NCBI RefSeq assembly: GCF_000422465.1
Contig: NZ_KE383842.1
Location: forward strand, 1,932,710-1,996,709
Source of the DNA: Paenibacillus harenae DSM 16969
Lineage (GTDB): Bacteria > Bacillota > Bacilli > Paenibacillales > Paenibacillaceae
Length of the DNA: 64,000 bases
Reading direction: 5' to 3'
Shown here: piece by piece, positions 53,984 through 62,809 of the stretch
Position numbering within the stretch: the first letter of the stretch is position 1
Layout of the letters: every line of letters starts with the position of its first letter
The notes under the pieces: model-generated
The model's input: only the letters and a program-made list of their open reading frames with translations
What the model was told of the DNA's origin: nothing
The model's database searches: none
Position numbers and translations under genes: made by a program

Positions 53984-54744
53984 TCAAACATGGAAATCAG
54001 CTCTTGTGTATACGGATTGCGTTCCGCAGCAAAGAGTTCTTCCTTTTCAAATCGGTCCACAATGATACCGTCCTGCATCACCATTATGTTTTGGCTCATC
54101 TCATACACTGCGGAGAGGTCATGGGAAATGAAGAGATAAGAGATGCCTAACTGCTCTCGCAGCCCATTCAGTAAACGGAGAACGGCGGCTTGAGACAGAA
54201 CATCAAGACTCGAAGTCGGTTCGTCCAGAATAATAATCGCGGGTTCGATGCTGATAGCTCGAGCAATGGTCGCTCGCTGCTTCTGTCCGCCGCTCAGTTC
54301 ATGGGGATAACGATAGGCCAGACTTGCCGGAAGTTCTACAGCTTCCAACAGCTGTGCGGCAAAGTCATTTCTATTCGTATAATGAAAATGTTTCATCTTA
54401 GCTTGATCGCCGAGTTGCAAATAAGGATCCATCAACGAATCTATTATTTTCAGCTTTGGATTCAACGCTGCGGAAGGGTTTTGCAAAACCGCTTGGATAT
54501 TTTTTCGATAGGGTCTTAAACTGCGTTCATTTTTGTTATGAAGCGGTATGCCCTCGAACAGAATACTCCCCTTATCGATCGGCTCCATATTTAAAAGGCA
54601 GCGGGCAAGCGTGCTTTTACCGCACCCGCTCTCGCCTACAAGACCGAGACATTGCTTCTTCCCCATCGTAAAATTCACGTCCTGGAGCACGGCGGCTCCA
54701 TGATCGTACGTTTTGTAGACATGATTTACTTCCAACAGATTCAT
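53980..54744 (-). CDS. Nickel/oligopeptide ABC transporter ATPase (NikE/OppF type)
   Basis: A 254-residue ATPase: Walker [10 protein letters not shown] (about 37-45), NPSAALNP, signature LSGGQKQR, Walker [16 protein letters not shown] and H-loop [10 protein letters not shown]. Its ATG overlaps the preceding ATPase stop by 4 bases. With the gene at 54741 it forms the ATPase pair of a dipeptide/nickel-type importer. Confidence 0.93.
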   Translation of the reverse strand: MNLLEVNHVYKTYDHGAAVLQDVNFTMGKKQCLGLVGESGCGKSTLARCLLNMEPIDKGSILFEGIPLHNKNERSLRPYRKNIQAVLQNPSAALNPKLKIIDSLMDPYLQLGDQAKMKHFHYTNRNDFAAQLLEAVELPASLAYRYPHELSGGQKQRATIARAISIEPAIIILDEPTSSLDVLSQAAVLRLLNGLREQLGISYLFISHDLSAVYEMSQNIMVMQDGIIVDRFEKEELFAAERNPYTQELISMFE

Positions 54745-55541
54745 CGTGTCGCTCCTGCAATAGATAGTGGGTTCAGGCTTCTAAGTGATGGCGATGATTT
54801 GATCAGCAAATCGGTATATGCATGCTTCGGATGATTCAGCACCTCGTTTTTATCGCCTGTTTCAATGATTGTTCCGTCTTTCATAACCGCAATGCGGTCC
54901 GCATATTTCTTTACGTGACGCAGATCATGGGTAATGAACAAAATCGCACAGCCGGTTTCCTCTTGCATCCGGGACAATAGTTCCAGAACTCTGAAAGAAG
55001 ATACGCTGTCCAAGGCCGTAGTAGGCTCGTCGGCGATCAATATATCCGGTTTAAGCAGGAGTGCAATCGCTATAGATACACGCTGCAGTTGTCCGCCGCT
55101 TAATTGAAACGGATATCTGGTGCAGATTTCTTCAGATAGGCCCACGGAGACAAGCGCTGACTTGGCTTGCTGTATTCTTTCTGTTTTGGACAGCTTTAGA
55201 TGCCGCCGTTGATATTCCTCGAAGTGACGCCCTATCGTTAGAAAAGGAGTAAAGGACCCTTGGTAATCCTGAAAGATATAAGACAGACGTTTCCCGCGAA
55301 TATGACGCATTTCGGAGGAGGAGAGGGTTACTACATTTTTGTCTTCATACCATATTTCGCCTGTCGCTTGAAGGTTGGGAGGCAGCAGCTGTCCGATTGC
55401 CGATGCGGTCATACTCTTGCCGCTGCCGCTTTGGCCAACAAGCGCAAACCACTCTCCCTCATGTATTTCAAACGAAATATCATGTACGATCCTATTTTGC
55501 CTTCCGGCAATGGACAGATGATTCACGGTTAAGATGCTCAC
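54741..55541 (-). CDS. Nickel/oligopeptide ABC transporter ATPase (NikD/OppD type)
   Basis: A 266-residue ATPase: Walker A GQSGSGKSM (about 36-44), IFQDYQGSFTPF, signature LSGGQLQR, Walker B ILIADEPTTALDSV and H-loop FITHDLRHV. It begins with GTG at 55541 after GAGGTTG, overlapping the upstream permease stop by 4 bases. Walker A ends in Met rather than Thr after Ser, a minor variant. Confidence 0.92.
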   Translation of the reverse strand: MSILTVNHLSIAGRQNRIVHDISFEIHEGEWFALVGQSGSGKSMTASAIGQLLPPNLQATGEIWYEDKNVVTLSSSEMRHIRGKRLSYIFQDYQGSFTPFLTIGRHFEEYQRRHLKLSKTERIQQAKSALVSVGLSEEICTRYPFQLSGGQLQRVSIAIALLLKPDILIADEPTTALDSVSSFRVLELLSRMQEETGCAILFITHDLRHVKKYADRIAVMKDGTIIETGDKNEVLNHPKHAYTDLLIKSSPSLRSLNPLSIAGATR

Positions 55542-56386
55542 TTTTCAACCTCTTTTTTCACATCAAATTTATCACGCAAGTAATCGCCGAGTAAGTTCGA
55601 CAAGAGAACGACAAACACAATCATTATACCCGGATAAATCATTAATGAGGGATTGGATTGAAAATGAGGACGGGCATCATTGAGCATCGCACCCCACTCC
55701 GGTGCCGGAGGCTGCGCACCGAGTCCGATATATGAAAGAGATGAAATGAGCAGAATGATTTTTCCCAAATCAAGACTGGCAAGTACGAGTACGTTCCCGA
55801 TAATATGGGGAAACAGATGTTTGGTCATCATTCGGCCAGTACGAAGACCATTGATTCTAGCAATCATAATATAGTCTTTCTGGCGTTCATTCAACACTGT
55901 ACTGCGCACAAGCCGGGCATAATTAACCCACTTCACCACGATTATGGCGAGTAACAGATTTTCAATACCCGCACCCAGTAAACCGCTTAACACGATCGCA
56001 ACGATTGTATCCGGAAACGAAAGGAAACCGTCTGCTATACGCATAAAAATCCGATCGATAAAACCTCCTTTAAATCCGGCCCATACACCAAACGGCACAC
56101 CGATCACTACTGCAACCAGCAGTGCCAAGAGACCGTAGCCAACCGTCAGCTGAGAGCCAAGCAGAAGACGCGTCAATACGTCACGCCCCAGATGATCCGT
56201 GCCGAGCGGATGCTCGAAGCTCATCGGCAATAATCTTTCAGCCAGATTGACCAAAGACGGATCATGCTTCAGGACAAGGAAGGTGTATGCTGCAACAACC
56301 AGCGACAAAGTTAGCATGAAGAGCAGAGCGCCGGCTTTCCAGCGCTTCTTGCTATTTATGCTTTTCTCGGTAAGCACTAACTCCAT
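55538..56386 (-). CDS. Nickel/oligopeptide ABC transporter permease (NikC/OppC type)
   Basis: A 282-residue permease. The N-terminal helix (about 17-40) is followed by the extracytoplasmic FEHPLGTDHLGRDVLTRLLLG motif region typical of OppC/NikC, then five spans and the docking loop GLRTGRMMTKHLFPH. It overlaps the NikB-type gene by 10 bases; the ribosome site is AAAGGAAG. Confidence 0.93.
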   Translation of the reverse strand: MELVLTEKSINSKKRWKAGALLFMLTLSLVVAAYTFLVLKHDPSLVNLAERLLPMSFEHPLGTDHLGRDVLTRLLLGSQLTVGYGLLALLVAVVIGVPFGVWAGFKGGFIDRIFMRIADGFLSFPDTIVAIVLSGLLGAGIENLLLAIIVVKWVNYARLVRSTVLNERQKDYIMIARINGLRTGRMMTKHLFPHIIGNVLVLASLDLGKIILLISSLSYIGLGAQPPAPEWGAMLNDARPHFQSNPSLMIYPGIMIVFVVLLSNLLGDYLRDKFDVKKEVEK

Positions 56387-57330
56387 CGGCTGTTCTTCCT
56401 TTCCCTTAGTCTTAGCTCCGGATTTAAATATCGATAGGAGATATCGACGGCGCTATTTACAAGAAAAACGATAATCGCCATGATCAAAATGTACCCTTGG
56501 ATGACGGGGTAATCACGCGATCTGATCGAATCCACAACCATCTTTCCGATACCAGGATAGGCGAAAATAACTTCAATAACGACAACTCCGCCGATCAAGC
56601 TGCCCAGGCTGACACCGAATACGGTAATAACAGGCGGAAGACTATAGCGAAATGCATGGGCGAAAAAAATCCGCATTTCCGACAAACCTCTTGAACGTGC
56701 TGCCCGTATAAATTCATTGCCGAGAGAATCGAGCAAGCTCGAACGCAATAATCGAACATAAACGCTAGTGATGGCAAGTCCTAACGTAATGGAGGGAAGG
56801 ACGGCGGAGATAAGTCCGTCCCTTCCCATCGGAGGGAGAATCCCCCATCGTACCGCAAATAAGTCTATGAAAATCAGTGCCAGCCAAAAACTCGGTATAG
56901 CTGCGCCAAGCAGCGACACACCCCGGCTTATCTGGTCAATCCAGCTTCCGCGATAAACAGCTCCAAGCGAGCCAAGCGGAATAGCCACGCAAAGCATGAC
57001 TAATAGCGAACCAATTGTCAATTCAATTGTTGCGGGCAGCCCGCTTAAGATCATCTCCATCACAGGCTGATTCGTAATATAGGAATTCCCGAAATCCAAT
57101 TTGACAAAGTCGGCAAACCAGCGGCTATACTGGACTAAAAGCGGATCATTAAAGCCTAATTGTTCGCGCAAAGCCTCGACTTGTTCATTCGTGACCGACA
57201 AATCATCGACTCTAAGAATGGACAGAACCGGATCACCCGGAGCGAGACGCACAAAGAGAAAGCTAACGAACGTAATGACAAGAAGAAAGATAATGACCTC
57301 GATTAATCGCCGGCCTAGAATCTGAAGCAT
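56377..57330 (-). CDS. Nickel/oligopeptide ABC transporter permease (NikB/OppB type)
   Basis: A 317-residue permease with first span at about 9-30, the LAPGDPV motif (about 30-36), six spans and the docking loop AARSRGLSEMRIFFAHAFR. Its ATG is directly adjacent to the TAA of the binding-protein gene and AAGGA overlaps that gene's last codons, so translation is coupled. Confidence 0.93.
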   Translation of the reverse strand: MLQILGRRLIEVIIFLLVITFVSFLFVRLAPGDPVLSILRVDDLSVTNEQVEALREQLGFNDPLLVQYSRWFADFVKLDFGNSYITNQPVMEMILSGLPATIELTIGSLLVMLCVAIPLGSLGAVYRGSWIDQISRGVSLLGAAIPSFWLALIFIDLFAVRWGILPPMGRDGLISAVLPSITLGLAITSVYVRLLRSSLLDSLGNEFIRAARSRGLSEMRIFFAHAFRYSLPPVITVFGVSLGSLIGGVVVIEVIFAYPGIGKMVVDSIRSRDYPVIQGYILIMAIIVFLVNSAVDISYRYLNPELRLRERKNSRWS

Positions 57331-58866
57331 TTATTCCTTCACATCCAGTTCATTCGTCAGCATATAGTATTCGCTTCGGGATGTCGTCCAGTTTATAACT
57401 TTATCGGACTTATAAGCGACTAGTGTGTTCGGATGCAAAACAAACGAATTGTAGACTTGTTCATCTACATAGATTGCGATTTGTTCCGCCAATACCGAAC
57501 GCTCTTCTTGTCCGACGGTTGCGTTTAACTCGTCGATAAGAGCCGTTAATTGATCGTCATCCGCACCGCTAAAGTTCAAAGCGCCGTTTGGATGATACGT
57601 TGCGTTTAAATAGTAACCGGCATCGCCGCGAGGCGCGGTTAAATTACTGTAGGTTGCCAAATCCCAATCCCGATTGGCAGCCATATACTCTTCCGGAATT
57701 TCGATCTGTTGAATTTTTACGTCAATTCCCAGTTGACCTGCATCCGATTGAAACACTTGTGCGATTAAGGGTAAGTCGGCCCGTGAACTGTAAGTCAGAA
57801 GATTAAGTGTGAGCGGATCGCCATTTTTTTGCATGACGCCATCCAATTCCGTATATCCCGCTTCCTTTAGATAGGCTCTGGCAGCATCCATTCCGATCTT
57901 TTTCTCAGGATAGTCCGGCGCAAATGAAAAGCTGGATGGGAATGGCCCTACAGCAACTTCCGCATGTCCCTTTAAAATGGTCTCCACAATAGCTTTACGA
58001 TCAATCAAGGCATCTACTGCCTTGCGAACATTGACGTCTTGAAGCGGCTTCCTCTCCAGATTCATCGTCATTTGATGCACCCGGAAAGTGGAAGTCGACT
58101 CGACGGTCACACCTTTTGAAGCTTCCAAATTAGCGAGGGTTTCCACTTCAGGACGGAAAACAATATCAGCGGTTCCCGATTGAAGAGCCAGTGATCGGGC
58201 ATTCGCATCTTCATTAAACGAAAATCTTGCTGTTTCCAGTTTAGCAGGTCCCCTCCAGTAACCGTCATAACGGATCAGGTCCACTGCGGTGCCCGGCGTA
58301 AATGACGATACGGCAAAGGGGCCGGTCCCTATCGGTTTTTTAATAAAATCCGTTTCCGTCACGTCAATAATCGATGTGTTTGGATGTACCAATTCCGATG
58401 GGAATTCGGGAAAAGGAACCTCTGTCATAATCTTCAATGTATTTGCATTTGCTTCTATTGAATCAATGCGCAGGGCGTTCTTAATCGCTATACTGTCTTT
58501 CATCGCACGCTCCAGTGAGGCTTTCACAGCTGCTGCATTCATAGGTTTGCCGTTGTGAAAGGTTACCCCTTCTCTGAGCTCAATCGTCCATAATTGGCCG
58601 TCTTTACTGTCCCAGCTTTGTGCAAGCCACGGCTCGATTGTCAAGTTCGTATCATTGAGACGTACCAATGTTTCCGTTATTCCTGCGCGAAGCGGCACAT
58701 AACTTGTATCCACATTCGGATCAAGCGAGCTTGTTGCAAAATTAAAGAGTAAGTTTACCTCTTTCTTCTCCACGCCTTGTTTATCAGCAGCGTTTGAAGA
58801 GCACGCTGCCAAAAAAATAGCCGAAAGAAGTAAAACCAACAAAGATTTGTATCGATTAGACATCAT
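57331..58866 (-). CDS. ABC transporter substrate-binding lipoprotein (SBP family 5; nickel/metallophore/peptide)
   Basis: A 511-residue lipoprotein with lipobox LAAC (Cys about 22). The SBP_bac_5 fold shows LNDTNLTIEPWLAQSW, WTIELREGVTFHNGKPMNA, GTGPFAV, RYDGYWRG and the late ALNFSG. Members of this NikA/CntA-like branch bind nickel, metal-metallophore complexes or peptides. It starts at the first of two ATGs after GGAGGAA and heads the five-gene importer plus MATE operon. Two Zur-box-like palindromes lie upstream, so zinc or a zinc chelate is the favoured cargo, as inference. Confidence 0.9.
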   Translation of the reverse strand: MMSNRYKSLLVLLLSAIFLAACSSNAADKQGVEKKEVNLLFNFATSSLDPNVDTSYVPLRAGITETLVRLNDTNLTIEPWLAQSWDSKDGQLWTIELREGVTFHNGKPMNAAAVKASLERAMKDSIAIKNALRIDSIEANANTLKIMTEVPFPEFPSELVHPNTSIIDVTETDFIKKPIGTGPFAVSSFTPGTAVDLIRYDGYWRGPAKLETARFSFNEDANARSLALQSGTADIVFRPEVETLANLEASKGVTVESTSTFRVHQMTMNLERKPLQDVNVRKAVDALIDRKAIVETILKGHAEVAVGPFPSSFSFAPDYPEKKIGMDAARAYLKEAGYTELDGVMQKNGDPLTLNLLTYSSRADLPLIAQVFQSDAGQLGIDVKIQQIEIPEEYMAANRDWDLATYSNLTAPRGDAGYYLNATYHPNGALNFSGADDDQLTALIDELNATVGQEERSVLAEQIAIYVDEQVYNSFVLHPNTLVAYKSDKVINWTTSRSEYYMLTNELDVKE

Positions 58867-58903
58867 TTATTCCTCCACTATAAAATAATAAGATCGTATA
58901 ATA

Positions 58904-58916
58904 TGTAATCATTACG
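58904..58916 (-). promoter_or_regulatory. Zur-box-like palindrome 1
   Basis: TGTAATCATTACG contains the perfect GTAAT-N-ATTAC palindrome and matches 12 of 13 bases of CGTAATNATTACG, the core of Bacillus Zur boxes. It lies 38 bases before the binding-protein start, inside an A/T-rich promoter stretch containing TATTAT. Confidence 0.65.
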
Positions 58917-59017
58917 GATAACACTCAAACATATGCCGGACGTTAAGTCCGGTTATGTCCCCTTTGCTTTATCGTGATATACCTAGAATAACCCATGTAA
59001 AAGAAACGGGGATTATT

Positions 59018-59030
59018 CGTAATGTTTACG
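59018..59030 (-). promoter_or_regulatory. Zur-box-like palindrome 2
   Basis: CGTAATGTTTACG matches 12 of 13 bases of the same core and lies 152 bases before the start codon. Between the two sites a small hairpin (CCGGAC-GTTAA-GTCCGG) is present. The gap 58867-59224 holds only these sites and a terminator. Confidence 0.55.
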
Positions 59031-59110
59031 TTATGGTAGTATAGCAGTCGCTTTTTTGCACGTCAATCCCCCATTGTCATCCTCCATCGTTTTTATTGTT
59101 TCGCCAAGGA

Positions 59111-59143
59111 AAACAGACGTTCCGCATGAGGGAACGTCTGTTT
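59111..59143 (-). terminator. Terminator of the intracellular GH43 gene, symmetrical
   Basis: AAACAGACGTTCC and its complement GGAACGTCTGTTT, separated by GCATGAG, form a 13-bp stem. On the minus strand it is followed by TTCC and lies about 80 bases beyond the GH43 stop codon. Confidence 0.72.
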
Positions 59144-59224
59144 ACGCTAAGTTCGAATAATCACGTTCGACGCCTCGCTCGCTCAGGACGTTCACCATCT
59201 ATGGCAAGACGGGCGCCTCTCCAT

Positions 59225-60184
59225 CTAACCGCGAAAGTCCGGCGTACCGTCAGGAAGCCAACGGATCGGCTTGATCCAGGTATGGCGGTTCGGATCGTAA
59301 AGCGGATCACCGACAATCTCTTTGTACGTACGCGCATGGTAAACCATCACGTCTTCAGTGCCGTCCTCGGACACGGTGAAGCTGTTATGGCCCGGACCGT
59401 ATTGCCCCGCTTCCTCATCGGTCGTCAGCACCGGCGTCCTCGATTTTCTCCAGGATGCGGGGTCCATCAGGTCGGCGTCTTCATCCGCCCACAGCAGCCC
59501 CATGCAGTAATTGTAATCGGTCGCGCTTGCAGAGTAGCTGATGTAAACTTTCCCGTTCTTCTTGATAACGGCGGCGCCTTCGTTGACCAGGAAGCCGATC
59601 TTCTCCCATTCGTACTCCGGCTTGCTCAGCATGACCTGTCTCCCCCCAAGCGTCCAGCCGTTGGCCAGCGGGGCGATGTACAGGTTCGAATTGCCCGGAA
59701 TCGCGGGGTCTTGCTGGGCCCATACGAGATAGTGCGTGCCCCTGTGCTCGAACCGGGTGGCATCCAGCGAGAACGACTCCCACTGCGTACGGATCTGTCC
59801 CTTTTCAATCCACTCGCCTTCGAGCGGGTTTGCGGACTCGTTCTCCAGCACGTACATGCGGTGGTCGAACAGGCCGTCCATTGTCTCCGACGTGTGGGCG
59901 GCGGCAAAATAGATGTACCATTTGCCCTCCATATAATGAATCTCCGGTGCCCAAATGTTAGCGCTGAGCAGACCGGTGTCGTATTTTCGCCAGACCGCCT
60001 TGGCTTCCGCTTCCGCGAGTCCCCGTATGGTCTCCGCCCTCCTGACTTCGATGCGGTCGTATTCCGGCACGGACGCCGTGAAATAATAAAAGCCGTCATG
60101 ATGGCGGTATATCCATGGGTCCGCCCGTTGCTCAATGATCAATTCCGCTGTGCGATATCCGCTTTGGTTCAGTTTCGTGTTCAT
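59225..60184 (-). CDS. Glycoside hydrolase family 43, intracellular (arabinofuranosidase-like)
   Basis: A 319-residue single-domain GH43 without signal peptide. Catalytic-type residues: Asp22 (RADPW), an Asp in SLDATRF and Glu in VNEGAAV; PEIHYMEGKWYIYF and GPGHNSF are blade motifs. It would release terminal arabinose or xylose from short imported oligomers. The ATG follows GAGGAG 12 bases upstream. It starts 27 bases after the secreted GH43 gene, so the two work in series outside and inside the cell. Exact specificity is uncertain. Confidence 0.9.
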   Translation of the reverse strand: MNTKLNQSGYRTAELIIEQRADPWIYRHHDGFYYFTASVPEYDRIEVRRAETIRGLAEAEAKAVWRKYDTGLLSANIWAPEIHYMEGKWYIYFAAAHTSETMDGLFDHRMYVLENESANPLEGEWIEKGQIRTQWESFSLDATRFEHRGTHYLVWAQQDPAIPGNSNLYIAPLANGWTLGGRQVMLSKPEYEWEKIGFLVNEGAAVIKKNGKVYISYSASATDYNYCMGLLWADEDADLMDPASWRKSRTPVLTTDEEAGQYGPGHNSFTVSEDGTEDVMVYHARTYKEIVGDPLYDPNRHTWIKPIRWLPDGTPDFRG

Positions 60185-60211
60185 GGTTGTAATCTTCTCC
60201 TCATAGCTATA

Positions 60212-61681
60212 TTAGTTTGTCAGCTCCTTGCGGTCAGAGCCACGGCTGCCCCAGACCGCTGCTCCTCCCTGCGACAATACGGTAAACGCCATAGTCTCCG
60301 TCTGCGCGGCCTCGTCCCACTGGCGGACGAAGACGCCTGAGTAGGCGGTTTCGTCAAGAGTAACCTCCGCCTTGTTACCGTCCGACAGCTTCCACGTGCC
60401 CGCGAACGCTCCCGTAATCCTGCCGTCGCTCTCCAATGTAATCGTAACGGACGGTTTAATGTCGGCAGATATTTCTTTTCCATGATTAACCAGTCTATAT
60501 GCGCCGGCAACGTCCTTCTTGCCGTACTGTCCGATCGTTTCACCCGCATAACGGTGCGGTGCCGCGATCGGCCACCCGTCCTCGTTCAAAAACATTTGAT
60601 GGACACGAACATTGTGCGTTTCGCCCCTATTCGGATACCGGGTATGAAAAATGAGATAATACTTGCCGCTTTCCCTGTCATAATAAGCGGAATTGTGACC
60701 AGGGGAGACGTAACCGCCTTCCTCCTCTCCTTCGCTGCCGATCCATTGAAAATTTCCCATCAATTTAGCGCCGTAAGTCTCAATGGAGCGGTCGTCGAAC
60801 AATGTACCGGGCGCTCCCATAGCGCGGGCCATATCGTTTCCTTCCGTATCGACGAATGGACCATCCGGATTTTTCGAACGTGCGACCCTTATGTTGTATC
60901 CTCCGTTTGCGTCAAGCCCGCCGTAGGAGAGGAATAAATAGTAGTACTTCGTTTCCGGACTATACAGCATGAAGGGCCCTTCGATCCGGGCATGGTTGCC
61001 CCCGAGCAGTTTCTTGCCGTATCCTTGTCCCGGTTCCGGCTTTCCCGATTCGGGATCCATCTTCAGAATATATATACCTCCCGAATAAGAGCCGTACACC
61101 ATCCAAAGATTGTCGTCCTTGTCATAGAATACGTCCGGATCGACCGTGTTCGGATGGATGGTCGCATCATAGTAGCTGCCGTCCGCAAGCGGCTCGGTCA
61201 TGTCCATACCGGACTTCAACAGAATTCCGAGGTCCTTGTAAGGCCCTTCCACCCTGTCCGCGACCGCTACGCCAAGCGCCGATCTCGGGGAGTCACCCCG
61301 GCACGCATTGTAATACATATAGAACCTGCCGTCCTTCAGCTGGATGACATCTGCCGCCCACAGCGTCCCCGTCTCCGCCCATTCGAACGTTTCTTTTAGT
61401 TCGAGAAACGGATCGGGGATTAGTACGTTACCGGAACTGACGTCTGCCGATATCTGGGTCCAGGCCTTCAAGTCGGTTGATTTCGCCGATGCCAAATGCG
61501 ACCCGAATACATAATAAGTTTCGTCAACCTTCACGACCGAAGGATCATGAACCGTAACGTCTTCAAAAACTGGGGGTTCGGTTATCCCGTCACCACCTTC
61601 CGCCGGGCGACCGTCCGCACAACCAACGACCAGTAACATGACCGCCAGCAGAACGACTATGGCACGCAAACGATTGTTCAC
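60212..61681 (-). CDS. Secreted lipoprotein GH43, endo-arabinanase (Abn2-like)
   Basis: A 489-residue exported enzyme with lipobox VVGC (Cys about 21). GH43 propeller at about 38-385: Asp in TVHDPSVV, DPDVFYDKDDNLW and Glu in ARIEGPF as the catalytic set, and SPGHNSAYY with the metal-binding His. The C-terminal beta domain (about 395-485; GAYRLVNHGKEI to MAFTVLSQGGAAVW) is the lipocalin-like extension of Abn2-type endo-1,5-alpha-L-arabinanases. It starts with GTG after GGAGGGA. It diverges from the ArsR-type regulator at 61785. Confidence 0.9.
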   Translation of the reverse strand: MNNRLRAIVVLLAVMLLVVGCADGRPAEGGDGITEPPVFEDVTVHDPSVVKVDETYYVFGSHLASAKSTDLKAWTQISADVSSGNVLIPDPFLELKETFEWAETGTLWAADVIQLKDGRFYMYYNACRGDSPRSALGVAVADRVEGPYKDLGILLKSGMDMTEPLADGSYYDATIHPNTVDPDVFYDKDDNLWMVYGSYSGGIYILKMDPESGKPEPGQGYGKKLLGGNHARIEGPFMLYSPETKYYYLFLSYGGLDANGGYNIRVARSKNPDGPFVDTEGNDMARAMGAPGTLFDDRSIETYGAKLMGNFQWIGSEGEEEGGYVSPGHNSAYYDRESGKYYLIFHTRYPNRGETHNVRVHQMFLNEDGWPIAAPHRYAGETIGQYGKKDVAGAYRLVNHGKEISADIKPSVTITLESDGRITGAFAGTWKLSDGNKAEVTLDETAYSGVFVRQWDEAAQTETMAFTVLSQGGAAVWGSRGSDRKELTN

Positions 61682-61720
61682 AGGAATCCCTCCGTCATTA
61701 TTTCATCTGCCTTGTAATTC

Positions 61721-61758
61721 ATTAATAAAGTACGTATATTGTTTATAAGAATATTAAT
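61721..61758. promoter_or_regulatory. Inverted repeat in the divergent GH43 / ArsR-type promoter region
   Basis: ATTAATA (61721-61727) and TATTAAT (61752-61758) flank a 24-base A/T-rich spacer with further partial symmetry (ATAAA and TTTAT). Centred between divergent starts at 61681 and 61785, it is a plausible site for the ArsR-type regulator. Individual -10/-35 boxes are ambiguous. Confidence 0.45.
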
Positions 61759-61784
61759 TTCAAAACTAGTCTGGAGAATAAAGA

Positions 61785-62717
61785 ATGAAAATCGATACGA
61801 CCCCTCTCTCGCTGCCCATCTATGAAGCGCTGTCGAGCAGCGTACGTTTGCAAGTCATCAATCTGCTGGCTATGCAGGACATGAACATCAAAGAACTTGC
61901 CCAAGCCCTGAATTTAAGCAGTTCCATTATGACCATGCACGTCAAGAAACTGGAGAAGGCCGGCATTATCCAAGCAACGAAAATCCCAAGCAAGGGCGGC
62001 AATCACAAGGTATGTACGCTCGTCGCCGAGCAGATCACCATCGATTTTCCGCGCAAGGGCGATATGGCGCCTACCCGAGACTATCACCAAACTATCGTAT
62101 CCGTTGGGCATTACACCGATTTCCAGATCGAGCCTACCTGCGGGTTGGCCTCGACGGAGAAGGTGATCGGCGAGTTCGACGAACCGCGCTGCTTCCTCGA
62201 TGCTGAACGCTTCAACGCCAAGATTCTATGGTTCGGGCGAGGCTTCGTTGAATACAAAGTGCCAAACTACCTGCTCAGCGATGAAAACCCTGAAGAGCTT
62301 GAAATTTCAATGGAGATTTCTTCCGAAGCCCCGTTCACCAACCGGAACTGGCCTTCCGACATTTCCTTCCACCTCAACGGCGTCAAGCTCGGCACCTGGA
62401 CAAGTCCGGGCGATTTCGGCGGCAAACGCGGGAAGTATACGCCGGATTGGTGGTGGGACGAAATCAATCAGTACGGACTTCTTAAGGTGATCAAGGTGAA
62501 CAAGCAAGGAACGTTTATCGACGGAAATCAGGTGTCCGTTGTCTCGCTCGACCAATTGAATATTCGGGAGAAACAACTGAATTTCAGGACCGGTATTGAT
62601 GAGAACGCCCAACACATCGGCGGAGTCACGCTGTTCGGCTCCGGCTTTGGCAACTACAACCAGGACATCGTATTTAAGTTATATTACCGGCAAGCAGATG
62701 AAGCCCCGGCGGAGTAA
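61785..62717 (+). CDS. ArsR-type winged-helix regulator with large C-terminal domain
   Basis: A 310-residue protein. Residues about 10-95 form an ArsR/SmtB winged helix (ALSSSVRLQVINLLAMQDM, IKELAQALNLSSSIMTMHVKKLEKAG). Ordinary ArsR proteins are about 100 residues; here a further 210 residues follow, rich in Trp/Gly/Asn and beta-strand pattern (IGEFDEPRCFLDAERF, FTNRNWPSDISFHLNG, YTPDWWWDEINQYG, IGGVTLFGSGFGNYNQDI). No metal-binding Cys cluster is visible. The tail looks like a jelly-roll ligand domain and may bind a sugar directly. The ATG follows TGGAGAA. It diverges from the arabinanase gene and converges on sugar permeases. Confidence 0.85.
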   Translation: MKIDTTPLSLPIYEALSSSVRLQVINLLAMQDMNIKELAQALNLSSSIMTMHVKKLEKAGIIQATKIPSKGGNHKVCTLVAEQITIDFPRKGDMAPTRDYHQTIVSVGHYTDFQIEPTCGLASTEKVIGEFDEPRCFLDAERFNAKILWFGRGFVEYKVPNYLLSDENPEELEISMEISSEAPFTNRNWPSDISFHLNGVKLGTWTSPGDFGGKRGKYTPDWWWDEINQYGLLKVIKVNKQGTFIDGNQVSVVSLDQLNIREKQLNFRTGIDENAQHIGGVTLFGSGFGNYNQDIVFKLYYRQADEAPAE

Positions 62718-62733
62718 TTCTCGCCGGGCTTCG
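62699..62733 (+). terminator. Terminator overlapping the regulator's stop codon
   Basis: GAAGCCC(C)GGCG and CGCCGGGCTTC pair with one bulged base across GAGTAATTCT, followed by GATTTG. The T-tract is weak. Confidence 0.5.
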
Positions 62734-62809
62734 ATTTGTCAAAGCCAAGAGCGTCGATCTGCTTGCCCAAGCGGTCTCACCGGCATGTCGGGACTGATCT
62801 TCCCCCTAA

